A stretch of DNA of 64,000 bases from Rhizobiales bacterium GAS188. Lineage in GTDB: Bacteria > Pseudomonadota > Alphaproteobacteria > Rhizobiales > Beijerinckiaceae. The translations under genes were made by a program, and so were the position numbers. Location of the stretch: contig FNSS01000001.1 of the NCBI GenBank assembly GCA_900104855.1, positions 6,891,001-6,955,000 of the forward strand, in the 5' to 3' direction. Each line of letters opens with the position of its first letter. Positions within the stretch are counted from its first letter, which is position 1. The notes below the pieces were generated by a model. It was given only the letters and a program-made list of their open reading frames with translations, was not told the origin of the DNA and made no database searches. Positions 10,492 to 18,629 of the stretch are shown here, piece after piece.

Positions 10492-11667
10492 GTGAAGCGA
10501 CTGAGCCTGGCATGCTGCCTGATCGCAGCTCTGTCGATGACGCGCCCTGCGCTCGCCGCCGGCACGATCAAGATCGGCTTCATCGCCACACTGTCGGGCG
10601 CCCAGGGCGTCAACGGCCAGGAGCTTCTGGACGGCTTCAAGCTTGGGCTCGCCATGCATGGCAACAAGCTTGGCGGGCTCGAAGCCGAGCTCGTCATCGG
10701 CGATGACCAGTCGCGTCCGGATATCGGCCGCCAGCTCGCCGAGAAGATGCTGGAGAGCGACAAGGTCGACCTGATCACCGGCATCAATCAATCGAATGTG
10801 GTGCTCGCCATCATCAAGCCGGTGATCGACGCCAAGAGCATCCTGATCGGCCAGAATGGCGGCCCGTCCCAGCTCGCCGGCAAAGGTTGCACGCCGTATT
10901 TCTTCTCGGCCTCCTGGCAGAATGACGGGGTGCATGAGGCGATGGGCCAATATCTGCAGCAGCAAGGCGTCAAGCGCGTCTATCTGATGGCGCCGAACTA
11001 CCCGGCCGGCAAGGACGGACTCGCCGGATTCAAGCGCTTCTACAAAGGGGAGATTGCAGGCGAAGTGTACACGCAGTTCGGCCAGGTCGACTATGCGGCC
11101 GAGATCGCCGAGCTGCGCGCGAGGAAGCCCGACGCCCTCTATTTCTTCTATTCGGGCGGCATGGGGATCAATTTCCTCAAGCAATTCTCTCAAGCGGGGC
11201 TGCGCCAGGAGATCCCTCTCTATGGCCCATCATACTCGATCGATCAGACGATTCTGCCGGGCGTCGGGGAGGCGGCGGTCGGCGCCTATGCCAGCGCCTT
11301 CTGGAGCTCGCAGCTCGATAATGCTGACAACAAGGCCTTCGTCGAAGCATTCCGGCGCGCCCATGGCCGCCTGCCCGCCGCCTATGCGGCGCAGGCTTAT
11401 GATGCGGCCAGCTGGATCGATGCGACGGTGACTGCGATCGGCGGCAAGATCGACGACAAGCAAGCCTTCCGCAAGGCATTGGAAGCCGGACGCTTCCCGA
11501 GCGTGCGCGGCGGTTTCAGGCTCAATGCCAACCATTTCCCGATCGAGAATTTCTACCTGACCCAGATCGAGACGGACGGGAAGGGCGGCTTCGTCGACGC
11601 CTTGCGCTCAACGATCCTCACCGACCATGCCGATGCCTATGCGGGCGAATGCCGCATGCGGCCTTGA
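10492..11667 (+). CDS. LIV-type ABC transporter substrate-binding protein (SBP1)
   Basis: This 391-residue periplasmic binding protein belongs to the Peripla_BP_6 family, which captures branched-chain amino acids, amides or aromatic acids. It has a classical leader (KRLSLACCLIAALSM... ALAA), then the mature start TIKIGFIATLSG. The start is GTG 10492, preceded by GGGAGGAGATG; a GTG at 10477 would lie on top of this ribosome site. It is the first gene of an SBP-livH-livM-livG-livF operon. A close paralogue sits at 15485-16666, sharing YLMAPNYPAG and GGMGINF. The 14-bp operator upstream suggests MarR control. The ligand is unknown; nearby catabolic genes suggest a carboxylic aromatic compound. 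Confidence 0.9.
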   Translation: MKRLSLACCLIAALSMTRPALAAGTIKIGFIATLSGAQGVNGQELLDGFKLGLAMHGNKLGGLEAELVIGDDQSRPDIGRQLAEKMLESDKVDLITGINQSNVVLAIIKPVIDAKSILIGQNGGPSQLAGKGCTPYFFSASWQNDGVHEAMGQYLQQQGVKRVYLMAPNYPAGKDGLAGFKRFYKGEIAGEVYTQFGQVDYAAEIAELRARKPDALYFFYSGGMGINFLKQFSQAGLRQEIPLYGPSYSIDQTILPGVGEAAVGAYASAFWSSQLDNADNKAFVEAFRRAHGRLPAAYAAQAYDAASWIDATVTAIGGKIDDKQAFRKALEAGRFPSVRGGFRLNANHFPIENFYLTQIETDGKGGFVDALRSTILTDHADAYAGECRMRP

Positions 11668-11686
11668 CGGCGATCGGCGCGACGCA

Positions 11687-12559
11687 GTGACCTTGTCCCT
11701 CTTCCTCGAGCAGAGCCTCAACGGCGTGCAGCTCGGCGTCATGCTGTTCCTGGTGGCCGCAGGCCTCACTCTGGTCTTCGGCATCATGAACTTCATCAAC
11801 CTGGCGCATGGGGCGCTCTACATGCTCGGCGCCTATTTCGCGGTGACGGCGCAGACCCTCACCGGCTCCTTCCTCCTGGCGCTCGCCTTTGCCTTGCCGG
11901 CCACCGCCCTGGTCGGGGTCGCGGTTGAGATGACGACGTTGCGCCGGCTCTATGCGCGCAGCCATCTCGACCAGGTCCTGTGCAGCTTCGGCCTCATCAT
12001 GTTCGCCAATGCCGCGGTGCGCTTCATCTTCGGGCCGCTGCCGAAGCGCGCCGCCTTGCCGCCGCTCCTCGCGGGCACCGTCGAGATCATACCGGGGGCA
12101 CCTTATCCGGCCTTTCGCCTGGCGATCATCCTGGTCGGCCTCGCGGTCGCGGCCTTCCTCTTTGTCCTCGTCACCCGCACCAGGCTCGGCATGTTGATCA
12201 GGGCAGGGGCCTCGGATCGCGACATGGCCGCGGCGCTCGGCATCGACATCAAGCGGCTCTTCACTTGGGTCTTCGCGCTGGGCGCAGCGCTCGCGGCGCT
12301 CGCCGGCGCCATGGCCGGGCCGCTGCTCGCCGTGCAGGTCGGGATGGGCGATTCCATCCTCATCCTCACTCTGGTCGTCATCGTCATCGGCGGCGTCGGC
12401 TCGATCCGCGGCGCCGTGGTCGCTGCTCTGCTCGTCGGCCTGATCGACACCTTCGGCCGCGTGCTGTTGCCGCCGGCGCTCGCCGATATCGGCATCTACG
12501 TCCTGATGGCCATGGTCCTGGCCTTCCGTCCACGAGGTCTGTTCCCGGCTCATGGCTGA
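11687..12559 (+). CDS. livH: LIV-type ABC transporter permease (LivH family)
   Basis: The 290-residue inner-membrane permease has the LivH signature GLTLVFGIMNFINLAHGALYMLG near the N terminus, the EAA-like region GRDMAAALGIDIKRLF-type loop (here SDRDMAAALGIDIK), and about eight hydrophobic segments ending in MAMVLAFRPRGLF. I place the start at GTG 11687, 20 bp after the binding-protein stop, because the upstream in-frame extension overlaps that gene and is not membrane-like. Its 3' end overlaps livM by eight bases (ATGGCTGA). It pairs with LivM to form the transport channel. Confidence 0.9.
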   Translation: MTLSLFLEQSLNGVQLGVMLFLVAAGLTLVFGIMNFINLAHGALYMLGAYFAVTAQTLTGSFLLALAFALPATALVGVAVEMTTLRRLYARSHLDQVLCSFGLIMFANAAVRFIFGPLPKRAALPPLLAGTVEIIPGAPYPAFRLAIILVGLAVAAFLFVLVTRTRLGMLIRAGASDRDMAAALGIDIKRLFTWVFALGAALAALAGAMAGPLLAVQVGMGDSILILTLVVIVIGGVGSIRGAVVAALLVGLIDTFGRVLLPPALADIGIYVLMAMVLAFRPRGLFPAHG

Positions 12560-13598
12560 CACCGTTCTCGAACCCTTCCGGGCGGCGACGGCGCTGCGAA
12601 CAGAGGGGCGGCGCGCAGCCTTGCTCATCGGCATCGGAGTCGTCGTGCTTTGCGTCCTGCCGCTCGTGGCGACCCTGATCGGCGAGCCCTTCTACATCCG
12701 ACTCGCGACCAGGATCATGATCATCGCCATCGCCGCGATGAGCCTCGACCTCCTCATCGGCTTTGGCGGCATGGTGAGCCTCGGCCACGCTGCCTTCATC
12801 GGGGTCGGCGCCTATGTGACCGGCATCCTCAGCTATCACGCCGCCAATCAGGAACCGCTCTTCACCTGGCCTTTCCTGTTCATGGGATCGGACAACGCCT
12901 TCCTCGCCTGGCCGCTGGCGATCCTGTGCGCGGCGCTCGCGGCATTGCTGATCGGGATCGTGTCGCTCAGGGCAAGCGGCGTCTATTTCATCATGATCAC
13001 GCTCGCCTTCGCGCAGATGCTCTATTACCTGTTCATCGCGCTGCAGAAATATGGCGGCGAGGATGGGCTGCAGCTCGCGGCGCGCTCGAGCTTCGGACCG
13101 CTCGACCTCGATGACCGCCTGACCTTCTATTATCTGGTGCTCGCCGTGCTGGTCATCTGCGGCTATGCGGCGCGCCGCCTGGTGCGCTCGCGTTTCGGCA
13201 TGCTGGTGCGCGGCGCCATGCAGAATGAGCGCCGCATGCTGGCGGTGGGCTTCCCGGTCTTGCGCTACAAGCTCGCGGCCTTCGTGATCGCAGGCGCCAT
13301 GGCGGGTCTCGCCGGGGTGCTGCTCGCCAACAACCAGACCTTCGTCAGCCCGGCCGACATGGCCTGGACGCGCTCGGGCGAGCTGATCATCATGGTCGTG
13401 CTCGGCGGCGTCGGCACGCTCTACGGGCCGATGCTGGGCGCGGCCGTCTATGTCCTGCTCGAGCTCGTGCTCGGCAGCTACACTATCTATTGGCAGGCGA
13501 TCTTCGGGCCGGTGCTGATCCTCTTCGTGCTGTTCATGCCCGGCGGCCTGTTCCGCGCCCTCACCGGCGCCAACCCACAGGGAGGCGGCCCTGGCTGA
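12552..13598 (+). CDS. livM: LIV-type ABC transporter permease (LivM family)
   Basis: The 348-residue permease shows the LivM hallmark MSLDLLIGFGGMVSLGHAAF at about 59-78, the cytoplasmic loop QNERRMLAVGFPVLRYKL that contacts the ATPases, and the C-terminal GGVGTLYGPMLGA segment. About ten transmembrane helices are likely. The ATG at 12552 overlaps the livH stop. Its own stop overlaps the apparent CTG start of livG by the same eight-base arrangement (CTGGCTGA), so translation of the three genes is probably coupled. Confidence 0.92.
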   Translation: MADTVLEPFRAATALRTEGRRAALLIGIGVVVLCVLPLVATLIGEPFYIRLATRIMIIAIAAMSLDLLIGFGGMVSLGHAAFIGVGAYVTGILSYHAANQEPLFTWPFLFMGSDNAFLAWPLAILCAALAALLIGIVSLRASGVYFIMITLAFAQMLYYLFIALQKYGGEDGLQLAARSSFGPLDLDDRLTFYYLVLAVLVICGYAARRLVRSRFGMLVRGAMQNERRMLAVGFPVLRYKLAAFVIAGAMAGLAGVLLANNQTFVSPADMAWTRSGELIIMVVLGGVGTLYGPMLGAAVYVLLELVLGSYTIYWQAIFGPVLILFVLFMPGGLFRALTGANPQGGGPG

Positions 13599-14349
13599 GC
13601 CGGTCCTGCGGGTCGACAATCTCGTCAAGCGCTTCGGCGGCATCACCGCGACGGATCATCTCTCGCTCGAGATCGGGGAGGGCGAGTTTCACGCGATCAT
13701 CGGGCCGAACGGGGCCGGCAAGACGACGCTGCTGGCGCAGCTCTCGGGCGAGCTGCAGCCGACGAGCGGCCGCATCGCCTTTCGCGGCGCCGATATCACG
13801 GCGCTCTCCATGCCGGCCCGCTCGCAGCGCGGCATCGCCCGCTCGTTCCAGATCAACACGCTCTGCCGCGACTTCACGGCGCTCGACAATGTGGCGCTCG
13901 CCGTGCAGGCGCATCAGGGCCACTCCTTCCGCTTCTGGCGGCCGGCTCAAGAGGATGCGCGGCTGCGCGAGCCGGCCCTTCGCGTCCTCGACGAAGTGGG
14001 GCTCGCGAAGCGCGCCGACATCCCGGCGGGGCATCTAGCCCATGGCGAGCAGCGCCAGCTGGAAATGGCCTTGGCGCTGGCCACCAAACCGCGCCTGTTG
14101 CTGCTCGACGAGCCGATGGCCGGCATGGGAGCGGAGGATTCAGCCGCCATGGTCGAGCTCCTGAGTCGGCTCAAATCAAGCTACACGATCCTCCTCATCG
14201 AGCATGACATGGACGCGGTCTTTGCGCTCGCCGACCGCATCACCGTGCTCGTCTATGGACGCGCGATCGCGACCGGCACGGCGGACGCCGTCCAGGCCGA
14301 TCCCGAGGTGCAGCGCGCCTATCTCGGCGAGGATCATGTCGATGCTTGA
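13591..14349 (+). CDS. livG: LIV-type ABC transporter ATP-binding protein (LivG), apparent CTG start
   Basis: The 252-residue ATPase has Walker A GPNGAGKTT at about 34-42, a LivG-type Q-loop segment (RSFQINTLCRDFTALDN), a degenerate signature region (AHGEQRQLE), Walker B LLLLDEPMAGM and the His switch IEHDM. Nothing in frame between the upstream stop at 13516 and Walker A is ATG, GTG or TTG. The only plausible initiator is CTG at 13591, five bases after AGGGAGG and overlapping the livM stop as CTGGCTGA, mirroring ATGGCTGA at livH/livM. A start at ATG 13810 would remove Walker A. Either CTG is used or the gene recently lost its ATG. Confidence 0.85.
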   Translation: MAEPVLRVDNLVKRFGGITATDHLSLEIGEGEFHAIIGPNGAGKTTLLAQLSGELQPTSGRIAFRGADITALSMPARSQRGIARSFQINTLCRDFTALDNVALAVQAHQGHSFRFWRPAQEDARLREPALRVLDEVGLAKRADIPAGHLAHGEQRQLEMALALATKPRLLLLDEPMAGMGAEDSAAMVELLSRLKSSYTILLIEHDMDAVFALADRITVLVYGRAIATGTADAVQADPEVQRAYLGEDHVDA

Positions 14350-15043
14350 GCTGCGCGATCTCGCGGCCGGCTACGGCTCGAGCCAGGTGCTGTTCGGCGT
14401 CGATCTCAAGGTCGCGGCCGGCGAGGTCGTCACCCTGATCGGCCGCAACGGCATGGGCAAGACGACGACGGTCGGGTCGATCATGGGGATGGTCGGCGTG
14501 CGCGGCGGCAGCATCTCCTTCATGGGGCGCGATCTGCGCGGGATGCCGAGCCACCGCATCGCGCGCTGCGGCCTCGGCCTCGTGCCCGAAGGCCGTCGCA
14601 TCTTCCCCAATCTGACGGTGCGCGAGAACCTCCTGGCCATGGCCGCCGATCGCGACGGCGCCGCCTCGCCCTGGACCTTCGAGCGCGTCATGGAGCTGTT
14701 CCCGGCGCTGACCACGAGACTGACGAATTGGGGCAACCAGCTTTCAGGCGGCGAGCAGCAGATGCTCGCCATCGGCCGGGCCCTGATGACCAACCCGAAA
14801 CTCCTGATCCTCGACGAGGCGACCGAGGGCCTCGCGCCCTTGATCCGCGCCGAGATCTGGCGCTGCCTCGAACATCTCAAGGGGCTAGGCCAGGCGATCC
14901 TGGTGATCGACAAGAACCTCGATCAACTGATGCGCATCGCCGATCGGCACAATGTGCTCGAGAAGGGCCGCATCGTCTGGCGCGGCGACAGCGCCGCGCT
15001 GCGGGCGGACGACACGATCCGCCGGCGTTATCTCGGCGTCTGA
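14342..15043 (+). CDS. livF: LIV-type ABC transporter ATP-binding protein (LivF)
   Basis: The second ATPase of the importer is 233 residues: Walker A GRNGMGKTT, Q-loop region LVPEGRRIFPNLTV, signature LSGGEQQML, Walker B LLILDEATEGLAP, and a terminal switch reading VIDKN where the family usually has VEQN. The substitution of the switch region (VIDKNLD) is worth noting because LivF normally carries E-Q-N there. Two ATGs (14336 and 14342) are possible. I choose 14342 because AGGA then stands eight bases away. The gene overlaps the livG end by eight bases. Confidence 0.9.
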   Translation: MLELRDLAAGYGSSQVLFGVDLKVAAGEVVTLIGRNGMGKTTTVGSIMGMVGVRGGSISFMGRDLRGMPSHRIARCGLGLVPEGRRIFPNLTVRENLLAMAADRDGAASPWTFERVMELFPALTTRLTNWGNQLSGGEQQMLAIGRALMTNPKLLILDEATEGLAPLIRAEIWRCLEHLKGLGQAILVIDKNLDQLMRIADRHNVLEKGRIVWRGDSAALRADDTIRRRYLGV

Positions 15044-15154
15044 CGCCAGGCCGAGGCCGCGCAATGCCCTTATGGCTTGGCGATGTCATAATCGACGGAA
15101 CCAGCAAGTAGTACCCGGAAACACAGAGGGCTTTTACGTGGATCGCTAAGCGCT

Positions 15155-15300
15155 TATCCCTCCCATGCGGAGCAAATGCGGAGCAGGGGAGGGTGGCGAG
15201 CGCAGCGAGCCGGGTGGGGTCCGTATCCGGAGAAGTCCCCCACCCGTCCGCTCGGCAAGAGCCTCGCGGCCACCCTCCCCCGCTGTGCGGAGGAGGGATA
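15155..15300. repeat. Palindromic intergenic element with TATCCCTCC termini
   Basis: The element begins TATCCCTCC and ends with the exact inverted copy GGAGGGATA. Inside, GGGGAGGGTGGC and GCCACCCTCCCC form a second pair of arms, and GTGGGG/CCCCAC-type arms lie nearer the centre. The whole 146 bp can fold into one long hairpin. It lies between livF and the small membrane ORF. The layout resembles the 10246-10383 element but the sequence is different, so it is a separate repeat family. It could also end transcription of the converging operons. Confidence 0.65.
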
Positions 15301-15343
15301 GGCGCACGGCGGTCTACGTATCAACTTTCTATGATTCCCGGAG

Positions 15344-15454
15344 CTAGGGAGAAGGACTCCGTGGCCCAAAGAAGAGAGTAACTATTGCGAGTATGAGCAG
15401 AATTGCCACCATCCAGGCGAAATATTTCAATATTTCCTTCAGGCGATCAGGCAT
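15344..15454 (-). CDS. 36-residue single-span membrane protein
   Basis: The frame reads MPDRLKEILKYFAW, then a 16- to 18-residue hydrophobic stretch (MVAILLILAIVTLFFG), then a short PRSPSP tail. The charge pattern (basic N terminus) suggests one transmembrane helix. AGGA stands nine bases before the ATG. It begins 30 bp after the stop of the second binding-protein gene on the same strand, so it can be the third gene of a marR-SBP2 operon. I know no named family. It could assist the transporter or be an unrelated small membrane protein. Confidence 0.55.
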   Translation of the reverse strand: MPDRLKEILKYFAWMVAILLILAIVTLFFGPRSPSP

Positions 15455-15484
15455 TTTACATGGTCCTGTGAAGGATAATGAAGC

Positions 15485-16666
15485 CTATTTCTTCGCCATG
15501 GCGCATTCGGTTGCATAGGCGTCGGCGTGTTCCTCGAACACCGTGCCGATGAGCTTGTTCACCAGGCGCCCTTGTGCGTCCTTGGCGACCTCGGTCGCGT
15601 AGAAATCCTGGATCGGGAAATGATTGGCGTTGAAGCGGAACCGCCCCCGGACAGATTGGAACGGCGCATTTTCGAGCGCTTCGCGGAAGGCGCGTCTGTC
15701 GTCGATCCTGCCGCCGATAGCCTCGAGCGCCGCGGCGATCAGGCGGGCCCCGTCATAGCCTTGGGCCGCATAGGGCGCGGGGATCCGATGTTCGGTTGCC
15801 TCGAAGGCCTCGACGAAACGCCGATTGGCCGGGTTGTCGAGATCCTCGCTCCAGAAGGTCGTGGAGACGATGCCGAGCGCCGCATCGCCAATTCCCGGCA
15901 GCACCGTCTGGTCGATGGAGAAGGACGGCGCATAGAGCGGGATGGTCCCGGCGAGGCCGGCCTGCGCGAATTGCTTGGTGAAGTTGATCCCCATGCCGCC
16001 CGGGAAGAAGGCGAAGAGAGCTGGCGGGTTCACGCTGCGCATTTGCGCGATCTCGGCCGCGTAGTCGAGCTGCAGCCAGGTCGGGTAGACCTCCCCGACG
16101 ATGTCGCCATGATAGAAGCGCTTGAACCCCGCGATCATGTCGCGCCCGGCCGGATAATTCGGCGCCATCAGGTAGACGCCCTTCACCCCCTTGTCGCTGA
16201 GGTATTTCCCCATCGCCTCCGGGATGTTGTCGTTCTGCCAGGAGACGGAGAAGAAATAGGGATTGCAGCCCTTGCCGGCGAGCTGCGAGGGAGCCGCGTT
16301 GATGGAGATGAGAAAGGTCTTCGAATCGAGGACGGGCTTCGCGATCGCCAGCAGCACATTCGAGAAATTGATGCCGGTGACGATATCGACCCGGTCGCTC
16401 TCGACGAGCCTCTCGGCCAGCTGGCGTCCGACATCCGGCTTGCCCTGATCGTCGACCACGATCAGCTCGACCGGAAGGCGGCCGAGCTTGCCGCCGTTCT
16501 CGGCAATGCCGAGCTTGAAGCCCGCCAGCAGCTCTTCGCTGATCGCCGCGGCCGGCCCCGAGAAGGTCGAGATGAAGCCGATTTTCAGCACTTGCGCCGC
16601 CTCGGCAGCGCAAGGCGCCGCCGACAGCGCCAAGGCGAAAGCGGCAATGCGTGCAGCGCTTCTCAT
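15485..16666 (-). CDS. LIV-type ABC transporter substrate-binding protein (SBP2)
   Basis: This 393-residue Peripla_BP_6 protein has a Sec-type leader ending near AEAAQ and is collinear with SBP1 over its length (shared GKGC-x-PYFFS, YLMAPNYPAG, GGMGINF, FNANHFPI/LNANHFPI, and a HADAYA-x-EC tail with two conserved Cys). No permease or ATPase follows it, so it probably delivers ligand to the channel encoded at 11687-15043. Its ATG overlaps the marR stop by one base (TGATG), placing it in the marR operon. Paralogous binding proteins sharing one channel usually broaden ligand range; here the ligands are unknown. Confidence 0.9.
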   Translation of the reverse strand: MRSAARIAAFALALSAAPCAAEAAQVLKIGFISTFSGPAAAISEELLAGFKLGIAENGGKLGRLPVELIVVDDQGKPDVGRQLAERLVESDRVDIVTGINFSNVLLAIAKPVLDSKTFLISINAAPSQLAGKGCNPYFFSVSWQNDNIPEAMGKYLSDKGVKGVYLMAPNYPAGRDMIAGFKRFYHGDIVGEVYPTWLQLDYAAEIAQMRSVNPPALFAFFPGGMGINFTKQFAQAGLAGTIPLYAPSFSIDQTVLPGIGDAALGIVSTTFWSEDLDNPANRRFVEAFEATEHRIPAPYAAQGYDGARLIAAALEAIGGRIDDRRAFREALENAPFQSVRGRFRFNANHFPIQDFYATEVAKDAQGRLVNKLIGTVFEEHADAYATECAMAKK

Positions 16667-17187
16667 CAGCTTGCCTCACCCTCATCATGCTGGGCGGTTC
16701 TTGCTGCCTCATCGGCGAAATTGCCGATCAGCCTGTCGAGAGTGGCGCGAAACAGCGCCAGCTCCTTGGGCCTGACATTGCGACAAGCGATCTCATTGAC
16801 CTCGGCGGCAAGCGGCAGCAGCTCGACGCGCAAATCTTTGCCGCGTGCCGTGAGATGGACGTTGACGACGCGGCGGTCAGCGGTGCTGCGCACCCGCAGC
16901 ACCAGGCCTTCGCGCTCCATGCGGTCGAGCGCCACCGCCGTCGTCGGCGCCATCATGCCGACCTGGTCGCTGAGCTCGCGCTGGCTGAGCCCGTCCCGCT
17001 CCCACAGGATGCGCAGGAAGCGCCACATGCCGATCGTCACCCCATGCGGAGCGAGGCGCAATTGCAGGGCATGGGCCAAGGCGCGATGCGCGGCACGCAC
17101 CAGATAGGCGATGGTCGCGTCCTTGCACAGCACGCTTCCCGGGCTCGGCGTCAGCAGCAGCGGATCGGCGGATGGACGTCTCGGCAT
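16666..17187 (-). CDS. MarR-family transcriptional regulator
   Basis: The 173-residue protein has a winged helix typical of MarR: GMWRFLRILWERDGLSQREL, recognition helix region MMAPTTAVALDRME, and wing VLRVRSTADRRVVNVHLTARG. MarR proteins are dimeric repressors released by small, often phenolic, ligands. I use ATG 17187; upstream in-frame starts to 17259 exist but add a sequence unlike the family. It is translationally coupled to SBP2. A 14-bp site at 17263-17276 precedes it and recurs before the transporter operon, so it probably represses itself, both transport units and perhaps the divergent hydrolase genes. Confidence 0.88.
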   Translation of the reverse strand: MPRRPSADPLLLTPSPGSVLCKDATIAYLVRAAHRALAHALQLRLAPHGVTIGMWRFLRILWERDGLSQRELSDQVGMMAPTTAVALDRMEREGLVLRVRSTADRRVVNVHLTARGKDLRVELLPLAAEVNEIACRNVRPKELALFRATLDRLIGNFADEAARTAQHDEGEAS

Positions 17188-17262
17188 TGGTCTCGCTCGA
17201 AGCTTTCGGTTCGCCAGAAGGTCGGTGTCGCCGACCGACATTGACTCGGTAGTAAGCAAATA

Positions 17263-17276
17263 ATTATATATCTAAT
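17263..17276 (-). promoter_or_regulatory. Candidate MarR operator between marR and the amidohydrolase genes
   Basis: ATTATATATCTAAT on the plus strand is the exact reverse complement of the 14-mer at 10429-10442. It lies 76 bp before the marR start and about 100 bp before the first amidohydrolase, so one dimer could control both directions. The island is strikingly AT-rich against the GC-rich background. Confidence 0.6.
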
Positions 17277-17377
17277 GAAAATTTCCGCAACCCTGTGAGA
17301 CGCGATGCCGAGATGCCTTCAACACCCGCCGGGAGATCCCCCCGGCGCCATTCCGTGCGCGTGTCGTGGGTGCCGCC

Positions 17378-18382
17378 ATGCGCGTTGACGTCCATGCCCA
17401 TATCGTCGATCGCTGCTATCTCGAGCGCCTCGAAAGCCGCATGCGGCTCGAGGTCAGCCGCGAGGAGGGCAAGACCTTCCTGAAGCAGGCTGGCAGCACC
17501 GTCGCTTGGTACACCGAGCGCATGTTCGACGTGGATGCGCGCTTGCGCGACATGGATCGCCAGGGCATCGACATGCGCCTCTTGTCGGTGAGCACGCCCA
17601 ACGTCTACCCCTGGGATCTGCCGGCCCAGATCGACATCGCCCGCGACCTCAACGAGGCGACGGCGCGCCTGTGCCGGCGCCATCCCGGCCGGCTGCGCGG
17701 CTTGGCAGCCCTGCCGCTCCTTGACCCCGCCGCCGCGCTCGCCGAGCTCGAGCGCGCGCTCTCCGAGCCCGGCATGGTCGGCATCGCCATGGGCTCGAAC
17801 CTCGCCGGACGGCCGCTCAACGATCCGCTGCTGGAGCCGATCTGGGAACGCCTCGCCGACCTCGATCTGCCGATCTTCATCCATCCGATGTTCCCAGCCA
17901 ACGTCGCGGGTATGGACGAGTTCGAGCTGCCGATCCGGGTGGGTTTCGTCTTCGATACGACGGTCGCCGCGGCGCGCCTGATCTATGGCGGCGTGCTCGA
18001 GCGGCATCCGCGCCTGACGATCATCCTCGCCCATACGGGCGGCACGCTGCTGATGCTGGCCGAGCGGCTCGACAACGGCTACCGGCTGTTTCCGGAGTGC
18101 CGCAGATACATCCAGCAATTGCCGAGCCTCTATATGCGCCGCCTCTATTACGACACCGGCAGCTTCTTCGCCCCGGCGCTGGCGATGGCGCATGGGCTCG
18201 TCGGGGCTGACCGCATCCTCTATGGCAGCGACGATCCCTTCATCGGCGCCGACACCTCGCATGTCGAAGCGCTCGGCCTGCCACGGCCCGAGGAAGCCGC
18301 CATCCTGGGCGGCAATGCCGCAAGGCTGTTCCGCCTCGGCTCACCCGCGAGCCGTGACACGGCGCCGGCGGCGCCCATCTGA
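17378..18382 (+). CDS. ACMSD-like amidohydrolase/decarboxylase (Amidohydro_2), 1
   Basis: The 334-residue TIM-barrel protein matches the metal site of the aminocarboxymuconate-semialdehyde decarboxylase (ACMSD)/gamma-resorcylate decarboxylase group: His6 and His8 (DVHAHI), His169 (FIHPMF), His219 (LAHTGG) and Asp285 (YGSDDP). Such enzymes remove CO2 from aromatic or muconic acids, or hydrolyse ring-cleavage products. ATG 17378 is preferred; GTG 17366 adds only four residues. The gene is divergent from marR and first of three hydrolase genes. Its position next to two binding proteins of a LIV importer suggests it acts on the imported acid. Confidence 0.85.
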   Translation: MRVDVHAHIVDRCYLERLESRMRLEVSREEGKTFLKQAGSTVAWYTERMFDVDARLRDMDRQGIDMRLLSVSTPNVYPWDLPAQIDIARDLNEATARLCRRHPGRLRGLAALPLLDPAAALAELERALSEPGMVGIAMGSNLAGRPLNDPLLEPIWERLADLDLPIFIHPMFPANVAGMDEFELPIRVGFVFDTTVAAARLIYGGVLERHPRLTIILAHTGGTLLMLAERLDNGYRLFPECRRYIQQLPSLYMRRLYYDTGSFFAPALAMAHGLVGADRILYGSDDPFIGADTSHVEALGLPRPEEAAILGGNAARLFRLGSPASRDTAPAAPI

Positions 18383-18629
18383 ACGGCCGTTGCGCAGGGC
18401 TCAAGCCAGCATTGCGCCTCGCCGATAGGTCGAAGCCGAATCGCCAGAAGACTGCGTGCCGAGCCCAGAAGGAGCGCGTCGGCAGCGATCCCGAAGCGAC
18501 CCGACCGCCTCGCAACAATCGACAAACGGTTATGTCGGTTCGGCGATTTGGTGTAGATATCCGACTGCATCCGGGCGTTGGCGGGGCGCCGGATATGCGC
18601 TGAACGGATCTGCCCGAAAGGACCTGCGC
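18383..18629. other. Intergenic gap between first and second amidohydrolase
   Basis: This 247-bp gap separates two genes of the same orientation and is long enough for a second promoter. I see no copy of the 14-bp operator, no terminator-like hairpin with a T-run, and no convincing small ORF. Moderately AT-richer sequence lies at about 18510-18570. Confidence 0.3.
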
